Notes: generated from the letters alone by a model not told the origin. Shown: positions 52,133-62,148, numbered from the stretch's first letter. The stretch: DNA of 64,000 nt from Treponema sp. (GCA_024682655.1 JAIKYZ010000105.1:19650-83649); one strand, 5' to 3'. Numbers and translations: made by a program.

Positions 52133-53230
52133 ATGCAGAATAGATTTCAGATTGGCGAACCTTTTGAAACAGAAATAGTTGCCATTACAGACAGCACAAT
52201 TTTTATTGATTTAAGTGCAAAATCAGAAGGTATTGTAGATAGAGCTGAATTAGCAGATGAAGAGGGAAATGTTAGCCTAAAAGAGGGCGATAAAATTAAA
52301 GTTTATTTTACTGGCGAAGTTGGCGGCGAAATGCGTTTTACAACAAAATTAGCAGGCCAAAAAGCAGATTCTTCAATGCTGGAAAATGCATATAAAAATT
52401 CTATCCCTGTTGAAGGTCATGTTGAAAAAGAAATTAAGGGCGGTTACGAAGTTAAAATTGGAAATGCCCGTGCTTTCTGTCCATATTCACAGATGGGATT
52501 TAAAAACCGGGAAGAAGCTTCTGCTTACGTTGGAAGAAATATGACTTTTGTCATTACAGAATTCAAAAATGATGGAAGAGATGTAATTCTTTCAAATCGT
52601 AAAATTGGCGAAAGTGAATATGCCGCAAATCTTGGAAAACTTGCCGGTCAAATTACCGAAGGTGCAATCGTAGAAGGAAAAGTCCTTTCTCTGGAAAAAT
52701 TCGGGGCTTTTGTTGATGTTTTTGGATTTAAAACTTTACTTCCAATCAGCGAAATGTCTTACGACAGAGTTTCAGATGCTTCTGATATTCTTGAAGTTGG
52801 ACAGGAAATAAAGGTTCAGGTATTAAAAACTGACTGGAAAAATGAAAGAGTTAGTGTAAGTCTTAAGGCTTTGCAAAAAGATCCTTGGGAAGAAGCCCTT
52901 TCAAAATTCCCAGTTGGAACAAAAGTTGACGGAAAAATCAGTAAGATTATGGATTTTGGAATCTTTGTAAATCTTTCTACTGGAATTGACGGCCTTGTAC
53001 ATATCAGCGAATTGGAAGGGGTAAGTTCAAATACAAATCTTAAGAAAGTTTATAAAACAGGCCAGGAAATGAGTGTTGTTGTAGATAAAATTGACCCTGC
53101 ACAAAAAAGAATCTCTTTACGTCCTGCAAGCAGTGTAGAACAGGATAAAACTGCCCAAAAATATATGTCTTCTCAAAAAGATGATGACGGCGAAACTTAT
53201 AATCCTTTTGCCGCTTTGTTGAAGAAATAG
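52133..53230 (+). CDS. S1 RNA-binding-domain protein (ribosomal protein S1-like)
   Basis: This 365-aa protein is built of four S1 domains, roughly residues 5-70, 90-165, 175-250 and 262-335; the third (EGAIVEGKVLSLEKFGAFVDVFGFKTLLPISEMS) and fourth (GTKVDGKISKIMDFGIFVNLSTGIDGLVHISELEG) are typical. S1 proteins bring mRNA to the ribosome, a need that grows when SDs are weak or absent, as at several genes here. It may be S1 itself or a paralogue; many spirochaetes have an S1 fused to cytidylate kinase elsewhere. SD AGGAG precedes ATG 52133. Confidence 0.85.
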   Translation: MQNRFQIGEPFETEIVAITDSTIFIDLSAKSEGIVDRAELADEEGNVSLKEGDKIKVYFTGEVGGEMRFTTKLAGQKADSSMLENAYKNSIPVEGHVEKEIKGGYEVKIGNARAFCPYSQMGFKNREEASAYVGRNMTFVITEFKNDGRDVILSNRKIGESEYAANLGKLAGQITEGAIVEGKVLSLEKFGAFVDVFGFKTLLPISEMSYDRVSDASDILEVGQEIKVQVLKTDWKNERVSVSLKALQKDPWEEALSKFPVGTKVDGKISKIMDFGIFVNLSTGIDGLVHISELEGVSSNTNLKKVYKTGQEMSVVVDKIDPAQKRISLRPASSVEQDKTAQKYMSSQKDDDGETYNPFAALLKK

Positions 53231-53247
53231 AAAAATTACGGATGTTA

Positions 53248-53358
53248 AAATTGAATGGCTGAAATATCGCCATTCAATTTAACTTAGAGTTTCTTACGAA
53301 ACTCTTATATTGCGAATCAAATATCCTCGGTTGTTGAAACAACCTGCGGTATTTGATT
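53248..53358 (+). promoter_or_regulatory. Three consecutive hairpins in the araD leader
   Basis: Hairpin 1 is AAATTGAATGGC / GCCATTCAATTT (53248-53280, 12 bp, perfect). Hairpin 2 is AGAGTTTC-TTAC-GAAACTCT (53286-53305, perfect). Hairpin 3 (53315-53358) is a long stem with outer AATCAAATA / TATTTGATT and inner GGTTGT-TGAA-ACAACC, ending 2 nt before the AGGGAGG SD of araD. None has a T-run. Hairpin 1 may end the S1 transcript; hairpin 3 could control translation of araD. Confidence 0.6.
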
Positions 53359-53374
53359 TTAAGGGAGGATTAAA

Positions 53375-54094
53375 ATGTTATACGAAGATATTAGAAATCA
53401 AGCTTACCTTGCAAATATGCAGATTCCAAAAAATCATCTGGCTCTTTACACCTGGGGAAATGTAAGTGCCTTTGATAAAGAAAAGGGAGTTTTTGCAATT
53501 AAACCTTCTGGAGTTCCTTACGAAGAATTAAGTCCAGAAAGTATGGTTATTGTAGATGTGGAAGGAAAAAAAGTTGATGGAAAATTAAATCCATCTAGCG
53601 ATACCCCAACCCATGCGGTATTGTACAAGGAATTTGGGCTTAAGGATAAGGCAGAAATTGGCGGAATTATTCATACTCATTCTACTTATGCGGTAGGCTG
53701 GGCTCAGGCAAGATATGATGTTCCTCTTTTTGGAACAACTCACGCAGATCATATTCAGACTTCTGTACCTTGTACCCCTTACCTTTCCAAAGAAGCCGTA
53801 GAAAAAGATTATGAATATGAAACAGGACTTTCAATCATAAACTTATTCAAAGAAAAAAATTTAAATCCTTCTGAAGTAAATATGGTTCTTTGCGGAGGAC
53901 ATGGACCTTTCTGCTGGGGAAAAAATGCAGATAAAGCCGTTTATAATGCAACAGTTTTAGAAGAAATCTGTAAAATGGCTATGATTACTCTGTCGGTTAA
54001 TCCTCAGGCCAAAACTTTACCTGAATACATTATTAATAAACATTACCAGAGAAAACACGGTCCAAATGCTTATTACGGACAGGGTAAAAATTAA
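53375..54094 (+). CDS. araD: L-ribulose-5-phosphate 4-epimerase
   Basis: This class II aldolase-family epimerase interconverts L-ribulose 5-phosphate and D-xylulose 5-phosphate (AraD/UlaF/SgbE group). Zn ligands are in IIHTHSTYAVGWAQA and the later CGGHGPFCWG. Further marks are GNVSAFDKEKGVFAIKPSGVPYE and FGTTHADH. The protein is 239 aa. SD AGGGAGG precedes ATG 53375. recO starts 3 bp after its stop, so a multi-gene transcript araD-recO-phosphorylase is likely. No arabinose or ascorbate genes are nearby, so the sugar source is open. Confidence 0.93.
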   Translation: MLYEDIRNQAYLANMQIPKNHLALYTWGNVSAFDKEKGVFAIKPSGVPYEELSPESMVIVDVEGKKVDGKLNPSSDTPTHAVLYKEFGLKDKAEIGGIIHTHSTYAVGWAQARYDVPLFGTTHADHIQTSVPCTPYLSKEAVEKDYEYETGLSIINLFKEKNLNPSEVNMVLCGGHGPFCWGKNADKAVYNATVLEEICKMAMITLSVNPQAKTLPEYIINKHYQRKHGPNAYYGQGKN

Positions 54095-54097
54095 TAA

Positions 54098-54889
54098 TTG
54101 AACAGATCCTATCAAACCCAGGCTTTGGTTTTAAGTCTAAAGCCTGCGGGAGAAAATAATTCAAATGTTACTCTTCTAACCCCAGACAAGGGAATAATTT
54201 ACGCTACATTATATGGCGGCCCCAAAAGTAAATTAAGATCCCTTGTTTCTCTTTATAATGCGGGGACAATCTGGCTATATGAAAGTCCAGAAAAAAATCA
54301 AACTAAGATAAGTGATTTTGATGTAAAAAACTATCATCCAAACCTTAGTCAAAATCTTTTTAAAATTTATGCCGCAAGTCTTGCAGCGGAACTTTCTATA
54401 AAAACTCACGCAGCGGGAAGCCCTCAGGAATGTTTTAAATATGTCTGTGGATTTTTAGACGGCATGGAATTATGCAATGAAGAACAAAGTCGACTGGGCC
54501 TTATAAGATTTTTGTGGAGATTTTTAATTTTACTTGGCGTAAATCCGGATGTAAAGGAATGCGAAAATTGTAATAAATCTTTTATAGACTTAAAGTTTGA
54601 TATGAAGGAAATTTCATACTATAATATTCTTGATAACACTTTTCTTTGTAAGGATTGTGTTGAATCGACTTTTAATCAGGTGGGAGAAAATCAGAATTTA
54701 CTCCTGCCCTTAAAATTACAGGCGATTAGATATTTAGATGCTCTGAACACTAAAAATCCTAAAGAGGTCAGACAAATAAAAATTGACCAGGAATCTTACC
54801 AGGAAATCAGGAAACTGGTATTTTATCTAATCGAAAAGAATGTTGGAAACAAACTAAACTCAATAGAAACGGGGGCGGGAATCTTATGA
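54098..54889 (+). CDS. recO: DNA repair protein RecO
   Basis: RecO helps load RecA on SSB-coated single strands in the RecFOR path. The 263-aa protein has an N-terminal OB fold (QTQALVLSLKPAGENNSNVTLLTPDKG), a helical middle, and a Zn-finger CENCNKSF ... CKDC. The start is TTG 54098, which gives MNRSYQTQ; an AGGG lies about 14 nt upstream, so the SD is weak. Its end overlaps the start of the phosphorylase gene by 4 bp (ATGA). Confidence 0.92.
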   Translation: MNRSYQTQALVLSLKPAGENNSNVTLLTPDKGIIYATLYGGPKSKLRSLVSLYNAGTIWLYESPEKNQTKISDFDVKNYHPNLSQNLFKIYAASLAAELSIKTHAAGSPQECFKYVCGFLDGMELCNEEQSRLGLIRFLWRFLILLGVNPDVKECENCNKSFIDLKFDMKEISYYNILDNTFLCKDCVESTFNQVGENQNLLLPLKLQAIRYLDALNTKNPKEVRQIKIDQESYQEIRKLVFYLIEKNVGNKLNSIETGAGIL

Positions 54890-56238
54890 GAGCGACAGAT
54901 ATTATTATCAAAAAGCGTGGAATCTTTGTAACAAACGAAAAAGGTCAGAGAGTTTTACAGGGCTCTCAGCCAAATACAAAAGAAGAAATCCAATTTATGA
55001 TAGACGGCTGTACAAATGGCAGTATTCCAGACTATCAGATGTCTGCCTGGTTGATGGCAATTTTCTTTAACGGAATGACTTTTGAAGAAACAGGTTATTT
55101 AACTTCTTCTATGCTATATTCAGGCCAGGTAATTGATTTTCATAAAAACAATGAAAATAAAGATATTATCTATGTAGATAAACATTCAACCGGTGGAGTT
55201 GGAGATAAACTTTCTCTACCCCTTGCAGCAATTGTTGCAGCCTGTGGACTTCACGATCCAATGATGAGTGGAAGAGCCCTTGGTCATACTGGCGGTACCT
55301 TAGATAAACTTGAATCAATAAAGGGCTTTACAACCCAGTTATCAAAAGAAAAATTTATTGAAGTTGTAAACAAATATGGTTATGCCATGATTGGTCAGAC
55401 AAAAGATATTGCACCGGCAGATAAAATCTTATATGCCCTAAGGGATGTTACCGGGACTGTAGAATCTGTACCTTTAATTACGGCAAGTATCTTATCTAAA
55501 AAAATTGCAGAAGGTTCAGACGGTCTGGTTTTTGACGTAAAATATGGTTCTGGTGCCTTTATGAAATCCAAGGCCGACGCTGAAACTTTGGCAAATTTCC
55601 TTGTAAATACTTCAAAAGCAATGGGAAAAGAAGCTTCAGCTCTTATTACCAACATGAATACTCCACTTGGAAAAAAGATTGGTAACTTTCTGGAAATTGA
55701 AGAAAGCATTGAATGTTTACAGGGCAAAGGTCCTCAAGATGTAATGGAAGTTACTTACGCCCTTGCAGTTCAAATGTTAATGATGGCAAAACTTGCTAAA
55801 AACAAGGAAGAGGCCCTGGCAAAATGTAAAGAGGCGGTAGCTTCTGGAAAAGCCCTTGAAAAATTCCTTGAAAATGTTCAGGTTCAGGGGGGAAATAAAG
55901 AAGAACTTATGTCCCAGCTTGGAAAAAGACGTTCTCCTTATAAAAGCCAATTATTTGCCCAAAAAGACGGATATATTTTTATAGATGCCTACAAGACAGG
56001 AATTGCAGGAGTTACTCTTGGAGTTGGTCGAAATAAAACCAGTGATTCTGTTTGTCCAGATGCAGGAATGGTATTAAATGCCGTAAGTGGAGATTATCTT
56101 CACAAGGGTGATTTGATTATGGACATTTACGGAAAAGATCAGGAATGTCTTGAAGGGGCCTTAAATCAACTGTCCCAGGCCGTAACTTATTCTGATAAAG
56201 AGCCGGAAAAAGATTTATTAATTTTTAAGGCAATTTAA
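54886..56238 (+). CDS. Pyrimidine-nucleoside (thymidine) phosphorylase
   Basis: It splits thymidine or uridine with phosphate in nucleoside salvage. The signature SGRALGHTGGTLDKLESI and the phosphate-binding KHSTGGVGDKLSLPL are both present, as is GSDGLVFDVKYGSGAFMKS. At 450 aa it has the length of Pdp/DeoA. Which of the two (pdp or deoA) cannot be decided without alignment. It is translationally coupled to recO through an ATGA overlap; a 60-bp gap separates it from recJ. Confidence 0.94.
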   Translation: MRATDIIIKKRGIFVTNEKGQRVLQGSQPNTKEEIQFMIDGCTNGSIPDYQMSAWLMAIFFNGMTFEETGYLTSSMLYSGQVIDFHKNNENKDIIYVDKHSTGGVGDKLSLPLAAIVAACGLHDPMMSGRALGHTGGTLDKLESIKGFTTQLSKEKFIEVVNKYGYAMIGQTKDIAPADKILYALRDVTGTVESVPLITASILSKKIAEGSDGLVFDVKYGSGAFMKSKADAETLANFLVNTSKAMGKEASALITNMNTPLGKKIGNFLEIEESIECLQGKGPQDVMEVTYALAVQMLMMAKLAKNKEEALAKCKEAVASGKALEKFLENVQVQGGNKEELMSQLGKRRSPYKSQLFAQKDGYIFIDAYKTGIAGVTLGVGRNKTSDSVCPDAGMVLNAVSGDYLHKGDLIMDIYGKDQECLEGALNQLSQAVTYSDKEPEKDLLIFKAI

Positions 56239-56299
56239 CTTCATAAAAAGTTACAATCAAATTAATTAATATTGTAAATAACTCATTAGGAAATATATT

Positions 56300-58435
56300 T
56301 TGGAAAACTTTATTAAAAAACCAATCACAAAGGAGCAGATTTTACCTTTGTGCAATAAGTATGGAATAGATCAGATATTAGCTTCAATATTTGTTCGACG
56401 TGGAATTACTCAGGGCAAAGATATCATGTACTATCTGGAAGATGATTTCAGATTTACCCATCAGGCCTTTTTACTTCCAAACATGGAAGATGCAGTTGAA
56501 AGAATTCTTCAGGCAAAAGAGGAAGAAGAAAAAGTTTTGATTTTTGGAGACAGTGATGTTGACGGAATCACAAGTACGGCCATTCTTTACAATCAACTGA
56601 AAAATATGGGAATTGAAACTTACTGGAAAGTTCCCTGCGGAGATGAACCTTACGGACTTACAATCGACGCTGTAAAAGAATATGCCCAGAAAGAGGTTTC
56701 TTTAATCATAACGGTAGACTGTGGAATTTCTTGTTTTGATGAAGTTGCTTTTGCAAATCAAATGGGAATAGACGTAATTGTAACAGACCATCATAATCCC
56801 CAGGAAAAATTACCTGAAGCAATTTTAATTATTGATCCAAAACTTGAAGATTCTACTTATCCCTTTAAGGATATTTCTGGCGCCGCAGTTGCATTTAAAT
56901 TGGCCTCTGCCCTACGCTATTCTTCCACAGATTTTTATGATTCAGAAATTGCAATTTTTGATATTTGTGAAGATTTAGAAAATAATCGTTACCTGATTAA
57001 CTGTCTTAAAATCAAAAACAATGTAAAGATTAAAGAGATTTCGGAAGTTATAGAAATAGGAAAAACTTCTATCTATGATTTGAGATTTCCCCAATTTTTA
57101 CAAAGCACAATGATTTACGCCTGGGACGCAAAAAAAACTAAAGATATTTTAAGACAAATTTTCGGTTCAAACATTGATTTTAACATTTATGATTTACATT
57201 CACAGGTTGAAAGCCTAATTCCATCAATTAAAAATAAATCGATTCTGGAATTACAGGAAAAATCACTTCTTACAAAATACGAAGTTGAAGAAAAATCAAG
57301 AATCAACACAATTTATAATATTTATCTTTCTTTCTGCCGGGCAATTTTTATAAATAAGTACCCAAAATTATACAAAGAAGAAAGATATGATTTACAGCTG
57401 GTAGCCCTTTCTTCTCTGGCAGATATTATGCCAATGAAAAACGAAAACAGAATCTTTGTAAAAAAAGGCGTTGAATCAATTAAAAAAGACGGACCTAGAC
57501 CGGGCCTTGCAGAACTTTTTATAGAAATGGGAATTTCCACTCCGGGTTACGAAAATCTTAATTCTCTTGAGATGTCCTGGAAAATTAATCCAGTATTAAA
57601 TTCAACCGGAAGACTTGGCCATCCTGATATTTCTGTAAAACTTTTATTATCCCAAGATTCAAAAGAAAGAGTTTTACTTGCAAAAGAAGTAATTGCCTTA
57701 AATGATGAAAGAAAAAATCTTGTTCTTGAAACCGCATATAAAGTTCAGGAAAAAGCAAAAGAAAGTATTGAAGAACATCAAAATAAAGTCTGTCTTGTTG
57801 TAGACCCTGTCATAAAACCAGGATTAACAGGCCTTTTTGCAAATAAACTGATGTCCGATTTTAATCTTCCGGCAATTGCAATTACTTTTTCTGATGATAT
57901 TTGTATCGGTTCAATCAGAAGTAAAGGAACTTTAATTGCAACAGATTTTCTAAATTCTTTTGGAGATTTTTTTATAAATCACGGAGGTCATAATTTTGCA
58001 GCGGGCTTTAGTTTTGAACGGGGTAAACTTGAGGCTTTTTTACAGGGAGTAAAAGAAAGACTGCCGCAAATTTCAGAAAACCTGGGGGAATCACAAATCG
58101 AAATTGATGCAGAAATCCCAAGTCAATATTTTACGGAAGAGGTTTTTAATTTAATTGATATTTTTGAACCTTATGGAAATGAAAATTCTGAATTAACTTT
58201 CCTTACTAAAGAGGCAAATCTTTTTGAAGCCGAAATGAGAGGTTCAAAAGCCCCTTACAGTCTTAAAATGAATTTCAATATGGGAAAAATAAAAGTTCCT
58301 GCAATGCTGTGGAATCAGGGGGAAAGATTAAATAATGATATAAAAATCAGTCAGAATTATGATATAATATATAAAATCAGTAAAAACTATTTCAGGGGAA
58401 ATATTACAAAGCAGTTTGAAATAATTAAAATCTAA
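56300..58435 (+). CDS. recJ: Single-stranded-DNA-specific exonuclease RecJ, with a large insertion
   Basis: This 5'-3' single-strand exonuclease works in recombination and repair. The DHH core has FGDSDVDGITS, ITVDCGIS and VTDHHNP; DHHA1 has the later NHGGHNFAAGFSF. Between GAAVAFKLASAL (near 204) and DLQLVALSSLADIMPM (from 364) lie about 150 residues, where most RecJ have only a few tens, forming a helical insert of unknown use. At 711 aa it is longer than E. coli RecJ (577 aa). Start TTG 56300 with SD AGGAAA. Confidence 0.94.
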   Translation: MENFIKKPITKEQILPLCNKYGIDQILASIFVRRGITQGKDIMYYLEDDFRFTHQAFLLPNMEDAVERILQAKEEEEKVLIFGDSDVDGITSTAILYNQLKNMGIETYWKVPCGDEPYGLTIDAVKEYAQKEVSLIITVDCGISCFDEVAFANQMGIDVIVTDHHNPQEKLPEAILIIDPKLEDSTYPFKDISGAAVAFKLASALRYSSTDFYDSEIAIFDICEDLENNRYLINCLKIKNNVKIKEISEVIEIGKTSIYDLRFPQFLQSTMIYAWDAKKTKDILRQIFGSNIDFNIYDLHSQVESLIPSIKNKSILELQEKSLLTKYEVEEKSRINTIYNIYLSFCRAIFINKYPKLYKEERYDLQLVALSSLADIMPMKNENRIFVKKGVESIKKDGPRPGLAELFIEMGISTPGYENLNSLEMSWKINPVLNSTGRLGHPDISVKLLLSQDSKERVLLAKEVIALNDERKNLVLETAYKVQEKAKESIEEHQNKVCLVVDPVIKPGLTGLFANKLMSDFNLPAIAITFSDDICIGSIRSKGTLIATDFLNSFGDFFINHGGHNFAAGFSFERGKLEAFLQGVKERLPQISENLGESQIEIDAEIPSQYFTEEVFNLIDIFEPYGNENSELTFLTKEANLFEAEMRGSKAPYSLKMNFNMGKIKVPAMLWNQGERLNNDIKISQNYDIIYKISKNYFRGNITKQFEIIKI

Positions 58436-58450
58436 TTTCAGGGAACTAAT

Positions 58451-59428
58451 ATGAAAAAAATTATTATACTTACAACAATTTTACTTACAATTTTTTCTAA
58501 TATCTTTGCAACAAGCGCAAAATATTCTGATGAAAATTATTCAATTGAATTTGAATATAATGATATTTTGATTCCAGGAGATGCCATTTTTGCCAGAATG
58601 AAAATTACAACTCCAAAGAATCATAAAAAATTAAAGACAGAAAATGAAAGAAAGGCCCTTCTTCAACTTTACAGCGATAAAAAAGTTATTGAATCTTCAC
58701 CTTTTTATTCAATTTCCAAAAAGAAAAGCAGTTCTTCTGTAGAAATGTTAGCAGGAGTACCACTTTCTCCATGGATTACAGAAGGTAATTTTTCGGTAAA
58801 AGTAATTTTTAATCTTGCTGATGGTGATAATGATAAAGAATTTACCCTTCCAATTACTTTCCAAGGCAGGGAATTCAATCAGGAAGATATTCCTTTGGAC
58901 CAGAAAAATACTGAAATTAGAAGCGATAATAGTCCACAAAGAGCAAAACAAATTGATAAATTAAATGACATTCTCTTTACCTCTATGCCAGAGGATGTTT
59001 TTAACTTAAAAGCCTTTACTTACCCAACTGAATCAAAAAGATATACAGCCTATTTTGGAGACAGAAGAAAATTCATTTATTCAAACGGTAAAACTTCAAC
59101 AAGTCTTCATTACGGCGATGATTTTGGTATTCCGGAAGGTTCAAGTGTTACCTCTTGTGCAGAAGGACGGGTTGTAATGGCAGAAAATAGAATTACAACA
59201 GGTTACAGCATTGTTATTGAACACCTGCCTGGACTTTACAGCCTTTATTATCACCTTTCCGAAATGAAGGTAGAAGAAGGAGATTATGTAAAACAGGGAC
59301 AGTTGATTGGAAAATCTGGTTCAACTGGACTTGCAACAGGACCACATCTCCACTGGGAAATTAGATTAAATGGAACTGCCGTAAGACCTGATTTCTTTGT
59401 AAAGAATTTTACTTTTGAAGAATTATAA
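58451..59428 (+). CDS. M23 family metallopeptidase, secreted
   Basis: A signal peptide (MKKIIILTTILLTIFSNIFA) is followed by an N-terminal beta domain of about 180 residues and a LytM/M23 domain: SLHYGDDFGIPEGSSV (Zn His and Asp), VVIEHLPGL-like IVIEHLPGLYSLYYHLS, and GLATGPHLHWE (HxH). Such enzymes cut peptidoglycan cross-bridges in the periplasm or activate partners. SD AGGG precedes ATG 58451, 15 bp after recJ. It converges on ligA with a 6-bp overlap of the stop ends. Confidence 0.92.
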   Translation: MKKIIILTTILLTIFSNIFATSAKYSDENYSIEFEYNDILIPGDAIFARMKITTPKNHKKLKTENERKALLQLYSDKKVIESSPFYSISKKKSSSSVEMLAGVPLSPWITEGNFSVKVIFNLADGDNDKEFTLPITFQGREFNQEDIPLDQKNTEIRSDNSPQRAKQIDKLNDILFTSMPEDVFNLKAFTYPTESKRYTAYFGDRRKFIYSNGKTSTSLHYGDDFGIPEGSSVTSCAEGRVVMAENRITTGYSIVIEHLPGLYSLYYHLSEMKVEEGDYVKQGQLIGKSGSTGLATGPHLHWEIRLNGTAVRPDFFVKNFTFEEL

Positions 59429-61363
59429 GAGCTTGAGGAATTCCTCTTCGTTTATTACAGGAATTCCAAACTTTGCAGCTTTTACATTTTTAGAAGAACC
59501 CGAAGTAGTATCATTTGTAACAAGATAAGACAAATCTTTTGTTACAGATGATTTTATGCTTCCACCATTTGCTTTTACAATTTGTTCGGCATCGGCTCTT
59601 TTCATACTTCTAAGTTCACCGGTAAAACAGAAAGATTTTCCAGAAAGTTTTCCATTTCCAGCCTCTTCAATCTTTATGTAACCTTGCGAAATAAGTTGTC
59701 TCATTTCCTCGGCATTTTCGGCAAGGCCTTCTACAATCATTTTAGCAGTTATTTGGGCAAAGCCATAAACCTGGGTTATTTCTTCCTGGCTTGCATTTAA
59801 AAGTTTTTCCAGAGAATTAAAGCCTGCATCAATTAATTTTTCTACCCTGCTTTCGCCAAAATCTTCAATATCAAAACCTGCAATAAAAACAGATAATTTT
59901 AGATTTCTGTGATTTTGAATACTTTTGTAAACTTTTTCTGCCCCTAAAGATTCTTTTCCCGCTTCCATACTTTCTTCATTTAAAAAATATGGAACTAATT
60001 CCTGGGCAGTTAAAGTGTAAATATCAGAAATTGATGTAAGTCTCTTATCATTAAAAAGCTGGGTAATTAAAGTTACTCCCAAATCCCTGATATCAACGAC
60101 ATCCTGAAACTTTAAGAGTTGATGTAAGATTCTTTTAGAACAATTTTTATTTGGACAGAAAAGTCTTGAACCCTCGTCAATTAATTTACTGCCACAAACT
60201 TCACATACCTGAGGAAAAATTACCGGAGAAGTCTGGATATTTTTTTCTTCCACTACATTTTCGATTTTTGGGATGATTTCTCCACGTTTTACTACTACAA
60301 CATGGCTTCCAATTTGAACTCCCAATTTACGCATTGTATCTGGATTTGCAAGACTTGCTCTTTTTACTTTAGTTCCGTTCAGGTCCACTTCGTCAAAAAT
60401 TGCGACTGGAGTATAAGTTCCACCATTTTTACTCCATTCAACTTCTCTTAAAACCGAAACCGCTTCTTCCAGACTGAATTTAAAGGCAATCTGGCGGTCT
60501 GGACGGGCCCTACTGGCATCTTCTAAATCAATTCTTTTTTCTTTAATTACAAGACCATCAATATCGTATGGAATAGATTTTCTTTCTTCCATTACTTTTG
60601 CCCTGTAAGCAATAACCCGGTCGGCATCTTTACAAATGACCAGTTTTACAACATTAAAACCACAGTCCATTAAAAAGCGGATTTTTTCTTCTTCATTGGT
60701 AAAATAAGATTTTCCATCGGTAGAAAGAGCATCATAAGTGATTAAAGTTAAATACTGGCTGCCATTTCCATCTTTGCGTTTCATTAAACCATTGGCAGCA
60801 TTTCTACAATTAGCCTTGTCCGAAAAATATTTCTGGTGAATCTCGTGAGTCATAATTACTTCACCGCGAATTCCACCTGTGTAAGGAATTAAATGACCAT
60901 CTTTATAAATTCCAGCCTGAACTCCCTGCATTTTTTTTGCGTTTGCAGTAATGTCATCACCAATTGTCCCATCACCACGGGTAACGGCTTTTTTTAGATA
61001 ACCATTTTCGTACTGAAGTTCAAGAGAGGCTCCGTCAAGTTTATACTCAACAAGATAAGAATCATAATTGTGTTTTTGGGCCCAGGCTAAAAACTGCTCT
61101 GGATTTGCAGCTTTTTCCTGACTTCCCATTGGCATTATGTGATTTACTTTTGCAAAATTTCCATTATCTGCCCCAACTTTTTGTAAAATTGGGCTGGATG
61201 GATTTAATTCTTTTAACTGGTCCCAAAGCTTATCAAATTCTGCATCTGAGATTTCACCTTCACCATCATAATAAGACTTCTGGTATTTTTGAATTAAAGT
61301 TTCCAGTTCTTTAATTTTTTTATTTTTTTCTTCTGCATCTGCAATATCAAATAAATCACTCAT
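59423..61363 (-). CDS. ligA: NAD-dependent DNA ligase
   Basis: It seals nicks in replication and repair. The adenylation domain has the AMP-accepting Lys108 in EYKLDGAS, and the Ia region YYDGEGEISDAEFDKLWDQL. An OB fold, a four-Cys Zn-finger (CEVCGSKL ... CPNKNC), helix-hairpin-helix repeats, and a C-terminal BRCT (GKLSGKSFCFTGELRSMKRADAEQIV) follow. Length 646 aa. ATG 61363 has no SD; TATATT lies 7 nt upstream. It follows trmB by 14 bp, so it may be both cotranscribed and separately initiated. Confidence 0.97.
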   Translation of the reverse strand: MSDLFDIADAEEKNKKIKELETLIQKYQKSYYDGEGEISDAEFDKLWDQLKELNPSSPILQKVGADNGNFAKVNHIMPMGSQEKAANPEQFLAWAQKHNYDSYLVEYKLDGASLELQYENGYLKKAVTRGDGTIGDDITANAKKMQGVQAGIYKDGHLIPYTGGIRGEVIMTHEIHQKYFSDKANCRNAANGLMKRKDGNGSQYLTLITYDALSTDGKSYFTNEEEKIRFLMDCGFNVVKLVICKDADRVIAYRAKVMEERKSIPYDIDGLVIKEKRIDLEDASRARPDRQIAFKFSLEEAVSVLREVEWSKNGGTYTPVAIFDEVDLNGTKVKRASLANPDTMRKLGVQIGSHVVVVKRGEIIPKIENVVEEKNIQTSPVIFPQVCEVCGSKLIDEGSRLFCPNKNCSKRILHQLLKFQDVVDIRDLGVTLITQLFNDKRLTSISDIYTLTAQELVPYFLNEESMEAGKESLGAEKVYKSIQNHRNLKLSVFIAGFDIEDFGESRVEKLIDAGFNSLEKLLNASQEEITQVYGFAQITAKMIVEGLAENAEEMRQLISQGYIKIEEAGNGKLSGKSFCFTGELRSMKRADAEQIVKANGGSIKSSVTKDLSYLVTNDTTSGSSKNVKAAKFGIPVINEEEFLKLL

Positions 61364-61370
61364 AATAGTT

Positions 61371-61376
61371 AATATA
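61371..61376 (-). promoter_or_regulatory. -10 box of ligA, leaderless type
   Basis: TATATT (5 of 6) ends 7 nt before the ligA ATG in the short trmB-ligA gap; no SD is present. Confidence 0.3.
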
Positions 61377-61377
61377 A

Positions 61378-62148
61378 TTACTCTTTTTCAAAAAACAACT
61401 CTGTAATTGGTCTATTTGCGGCCTGGCCCTTACGTTCAAATTTGGTTTGTTTACGCCATGGCTGAGGTTCTGCAAAATCATTGTACTTATTTTTAAGGCC
61501 AGGGGTCTGATTTAATTGTTCCAGAGCAAATTCAGCATATTCAAACCAGTCTGTAACAAAATAAAAATATCCGCCTTTCATTAATTTTTTAGACAGCATA
61601 TCAGTTCTTGGGCGCTGTACCATTCTTCTTTTATGGTGTCTTTTTTTAGGCCAAGGATCTGGGAAAAATATATGAAATCCATTTACTGAATTATCATTAA
61701 TCATATATTCCAGAACTTCCATTGCATCGTGTTCAATTATATAAAGATTGTTTAATTTTCGTTTATTGATTTCGTTTAAAAGTTTACCAACTCCAGGGCG
61801 GTGAACTTCAATTCCAATATAGTTGATATCTGGATTTGCTTCGGCTAAAACGGCGGTTGCATCCCCCATTCCAAAGCCAATTTCAATAATAATTGGGTTA
61901 GTGTTTCCAAAAATATCTACAAAATTTAACTTTTTCTCTTCAAATGGAATACACCAAGCTGCTGATAATTCCTGATAAGCCTTCTCCTGGGCTGCAGTCA
62001 TTCTTCCAATTCTTAAAACATAAGTTTTAATTTCTCTTCTGGCTGTAATTTCCTGAATATCCTTAAAATCTTTTTTTTCCGAGGAGGAAGGTAAAGGGTC
62101 TGGATTATCCGCTTCTTCTTTTAGATTAATTTTTTCCTTTTGGTTCAT
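61378..62148 (-). CDS. trmB: tRNA (guanine-N7-)-methyltransferase
   Basis: It methylates G46 of tRNA with SAM. The SAM-binding motif is [11 protein letters not shown], and the catalytic/tRNA region is [29 protein letters not shown] is at the C-terminus. A 50-residue N-terminal extension ([20 protein letters not shown]) is charged and likely unstructured; family members usually begin nearer [10 protein letters not shown]. An AGGA lies ahead of ATG 62148. It is in one run with the lipoprotein gene upstream. Confidence 0.94.
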   Translation of the reverse strand: MNQKEKINLKEEADNPDPLPSSSEKKDFKDIQEITARREIKTYVLRIGRMTAAQEKAYQELSAAWCIPFEEKKLNFVDIFGNTNPIIIEIGFGMGDATAVLAEANPDINYIGIEVHRPGVGKLLNEINKRKLNNLYIIEHDAMEVLEYMINDNSVNGFHIFFPDPWPKKRHHKRRMVQRPRTDMLSKKLMKGGYFYFVTDWFEYAEFALEQLNQTPGLKNKYNDFAEPQPWRKQTKFERKGQAANRPITELFFEKE

